64,000 nt of DNA from positions 5,580,001-5,644,000 of the forward strand of contig NZ_CP031705.1 of assembly GCF_022701255.1 (NCBI RefSeq), written 5' to 3'. The translations under genes and the position numbers were made by a program. The DNA is from Microcoleus vaginatus HSN003. GTDB taxonomy: Bacteria; Cyanobacteriota; Cyanobacteriia; Cyanobacteriales; Microcoleaceae. The notes under the pieces are model-generated. The model was not told the DNA's origin and did not search any database. It worked only from the letters and a program-made list of their open reading frames with translations. Shown here piece by piece: positions 62,772 through 64,000 of the stretch (position 1 is its first letter; each line of letters starts with the position of its first letter).

Positions 62772-63944
62772 TTAAGCAAACTTAATCTTCAAATAATCAT
62801 CCTCCATCTTCGCCCCCGAAGGTTGCAGCGCCGCTAAAGCTTGTGGCAACACCAAGTTACGGCGGTGATTTCCAATCCGAACATTCAACTCATCTCCCGT
62901 TTTGCTCAACTGAATTTGATCTTTAGCAATTCCGGGCAAATACAGTTCAAGACTATATTGATTGTTTTCCTGCACGATTTTAATCGTATTTTCTTTGTAA
63001 TAAACTTGACTTGGATCTTCGTCTTTGTAAAGAGTTTCTTTCAACCGTTCCAAAGCTGCCAAACCGCACATTTCTTCTGAATAAAGTGGCACCTCCTTAA
63101 CTGGCAGCGGCATGAAATCTGAGTGAATTTCCTGACGGTACTGCTCCTGGCTTTCCTTCCACCGTTTAAAAAATGGGTCAGTTACTTCTGCTGGAATAAT
63201 CCGGTTAGCTACTACTAAATCAGTGGCTACATTGTACAAACTCAAATAGGCATGAGCGCGCAGAGACTCTTTAATTACCATTTTTTCGGGATTGGTAACT
63301 AACCTTACCGAAGTGACAGTATTGTCAGTTAAAACCTTTTCCAAAGCTTCGATTTGTTCGTAAAATTCGTAAGGTGCATCCATCACCTCTTTGTCTGGTA
63401 AAGAAAAACCCGCAAGTGGTCTAAAAATAGGTTCAACTAAAGGCCGAAGGGCGGCTGATATGCCTTGCAGCGGCTTGTAAAATTTTCTCATGTACCAGCC
63501 GCCAACTTCCGGCAAACTTAGCAGTCTCAATGCTGTGCCAGTCGGAGCAGAATCGATAATTAAAACATCAAATTCGCCTTCGTCGTAATGCCGCTTCATT
63601 CGCACTAAACCGAAGATTTCATCCATTCCTGGCAAGATGGCTAATTCTTCAGCTTGCACCCCTTCGAGTCCCTGGGCTCGCAAGACTTGACTAATGTAGC
63701 GCTTAACGGCTCCCCAATTGCCTTCTAATTCCCTGAGAGCGTCTAATTCTGCTCCCCACAAATTCGGTTTCACCAGCCGCGAATCGTGTCCGAGTTCCAT
63801 GTCAAAGCTGTCGGCTAAGGAGTGAGCGGGATCTGTGCTCAGCACTAGGGTTTTGTATCCCAATTCGGCACATCGCAGCCCAGTCGCAGCGGCTACAGAG
63901 GTTTTGCCGACGCCGCCTTTTCCGGTCATTAATATTAAGCGCAT
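62772..63944 (-). CDS. Get3d-type ArsA/TRC40 ATPase with Hsp20-like domain
   Basis: 390 residues. N-terminal deviant Walker A GKGGVGKTS (8-16), switch I DPAHSLADSF (38-47), DSAPTGTALRLL (about 130-141, switch II), ADP-sensor region NRIIPAEV. Then residues about 310-390 form an alpha-crystallin/Hsp20-like domain (YSLELYLPGIAKDQIQLSKTGDELNVRIGNHRRNLVLP), the mark of Get3d proteins of photosynthetic organisms, which bind a hydrophobic pocket ligand. The role in tail-anchored protein handling is uncertain. The CxxC zinc motif of Get3 is absent. ATG start. Confidence 0.92.
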   Translation of the reverse strand: MRLILMTGKGGVGKTSVAAATGLRCAELGYKTLVLSTDPAHSLADSFDMELGHDSRLVKPNLWGAELDALRELEGNWGAVKRYISQVLRAQGLEGVQAEELAILPGMDEIFGLVRMKRHYDEGEFDVLIIDSAPTGTALRLLSLPEVGGWYMRKFYKPLQGISAALRPLVEPIFRPLAGFSLPDKEVMDAPYEFYEQIEALEKVLTDNTVTSVRLVTNPEKMVIKESLRAHAYLSLYNVATDLVVANRIIPAEVTDPFFKRWKESQEQYRQEIHSDFMPLPVKEVPLYSEEMCGLAALERLKETLYKDEDPSQVYYKENTIKIVQENNQYSLELYLPGIAKDQIQLSKTGDELNVRIGNHRRNLVLPQALAALQPSGAKMEDDYLKIKFA

Positions 63945-64000
63945 TGATTGTTTAGCTCGCCTGAAAATTCTTTACTTCTTTATTGTAACGTTCTGTAACA

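Overview
The window is chromosomal DNA of a cyanobacterium, most likely a filamentous Oscillatoriales member of the Microcoleus/Oscillatoria type (an inference, not a species call). Support: abundant HIP1-type GCGATCGC octamers, 7-base short tandem repeats between genes, dispersed palindromes, and cyanobacterial families (OprB porin with SLH domain, DUF4278 protein, PAP/fibrillin-like protein, Get3d-type ATPase, the purC-bamA-lpxC-fabZ-lpxA-lpxB cluster).

Layout. 0-10 kb: end of a catalase-like heme protein, rpsD, a secreted Cys-rich protein, a rhodanese, a decayed AAA/GGDEF fusion, metK, a GHL10 glycosidase-like protein and a HEAT-repeat/tyrosine-phosphatase fusion. 10.6-15 kb: a sensor kinase; then on the minus strand a three-domain signalling protein that I read as CARF + HEPN (RNDIAH motif) + minimal CRISPR polymerase (mCpol) in one chain, with its own sigma70-type promoter. 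This is the best candidate for an undescribed system. 15-22 kb: carotenoid desaturase/isomerase-like flavoprotein, RqcH/NFACT, a candidate small RNA, OprB porin. 22-31 kb: polysaccharide genes (GT4, sugar transferase, gmd, GDP-fucose synthase) and an RND exporter. 31.6-33.8 kb: RtcB RNA ligase interrupted by an intein.

33.8-40 kb is a nested insertion-sequence array. An IS630-like, an IS4-like and an IS5-like element (the last carrying an IS1182-like element) have split one small DUF433 gene. Ends and target duplications are readable, and removing the elements restores a continuous reading frame. Just upstream in that gene's direction is a NACHT NTPase whose C-terminal domain is cut off by an in-frame TAA.

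43-55 kb: small genes, an orphan C5 DNA methyltransferase, then the lipid A/outer-membrane cluster on the minus strand with a Uma2-family gene between lpxA and lpxB. 55-64 kb: a CheY-type regulator, a large hybrid kinase, a phosphorothioation-associated methyltransferase with a duplicated flanking domain, a BrnT/BrnA toxin-antitoxin pair and a Get3d-type ATPase.

Defence-type genes (mCpol protein, NACHT, dnd-related methyltransferase, orphan methylase, BrnTA, Uma2, DUF433) are scattered among housekeeping genes, and several genes show decay (nonsense codons, frameshifts, insertions). I saw no CRISPR array, rRNA or tRNA gene, but I could not run covariance models.
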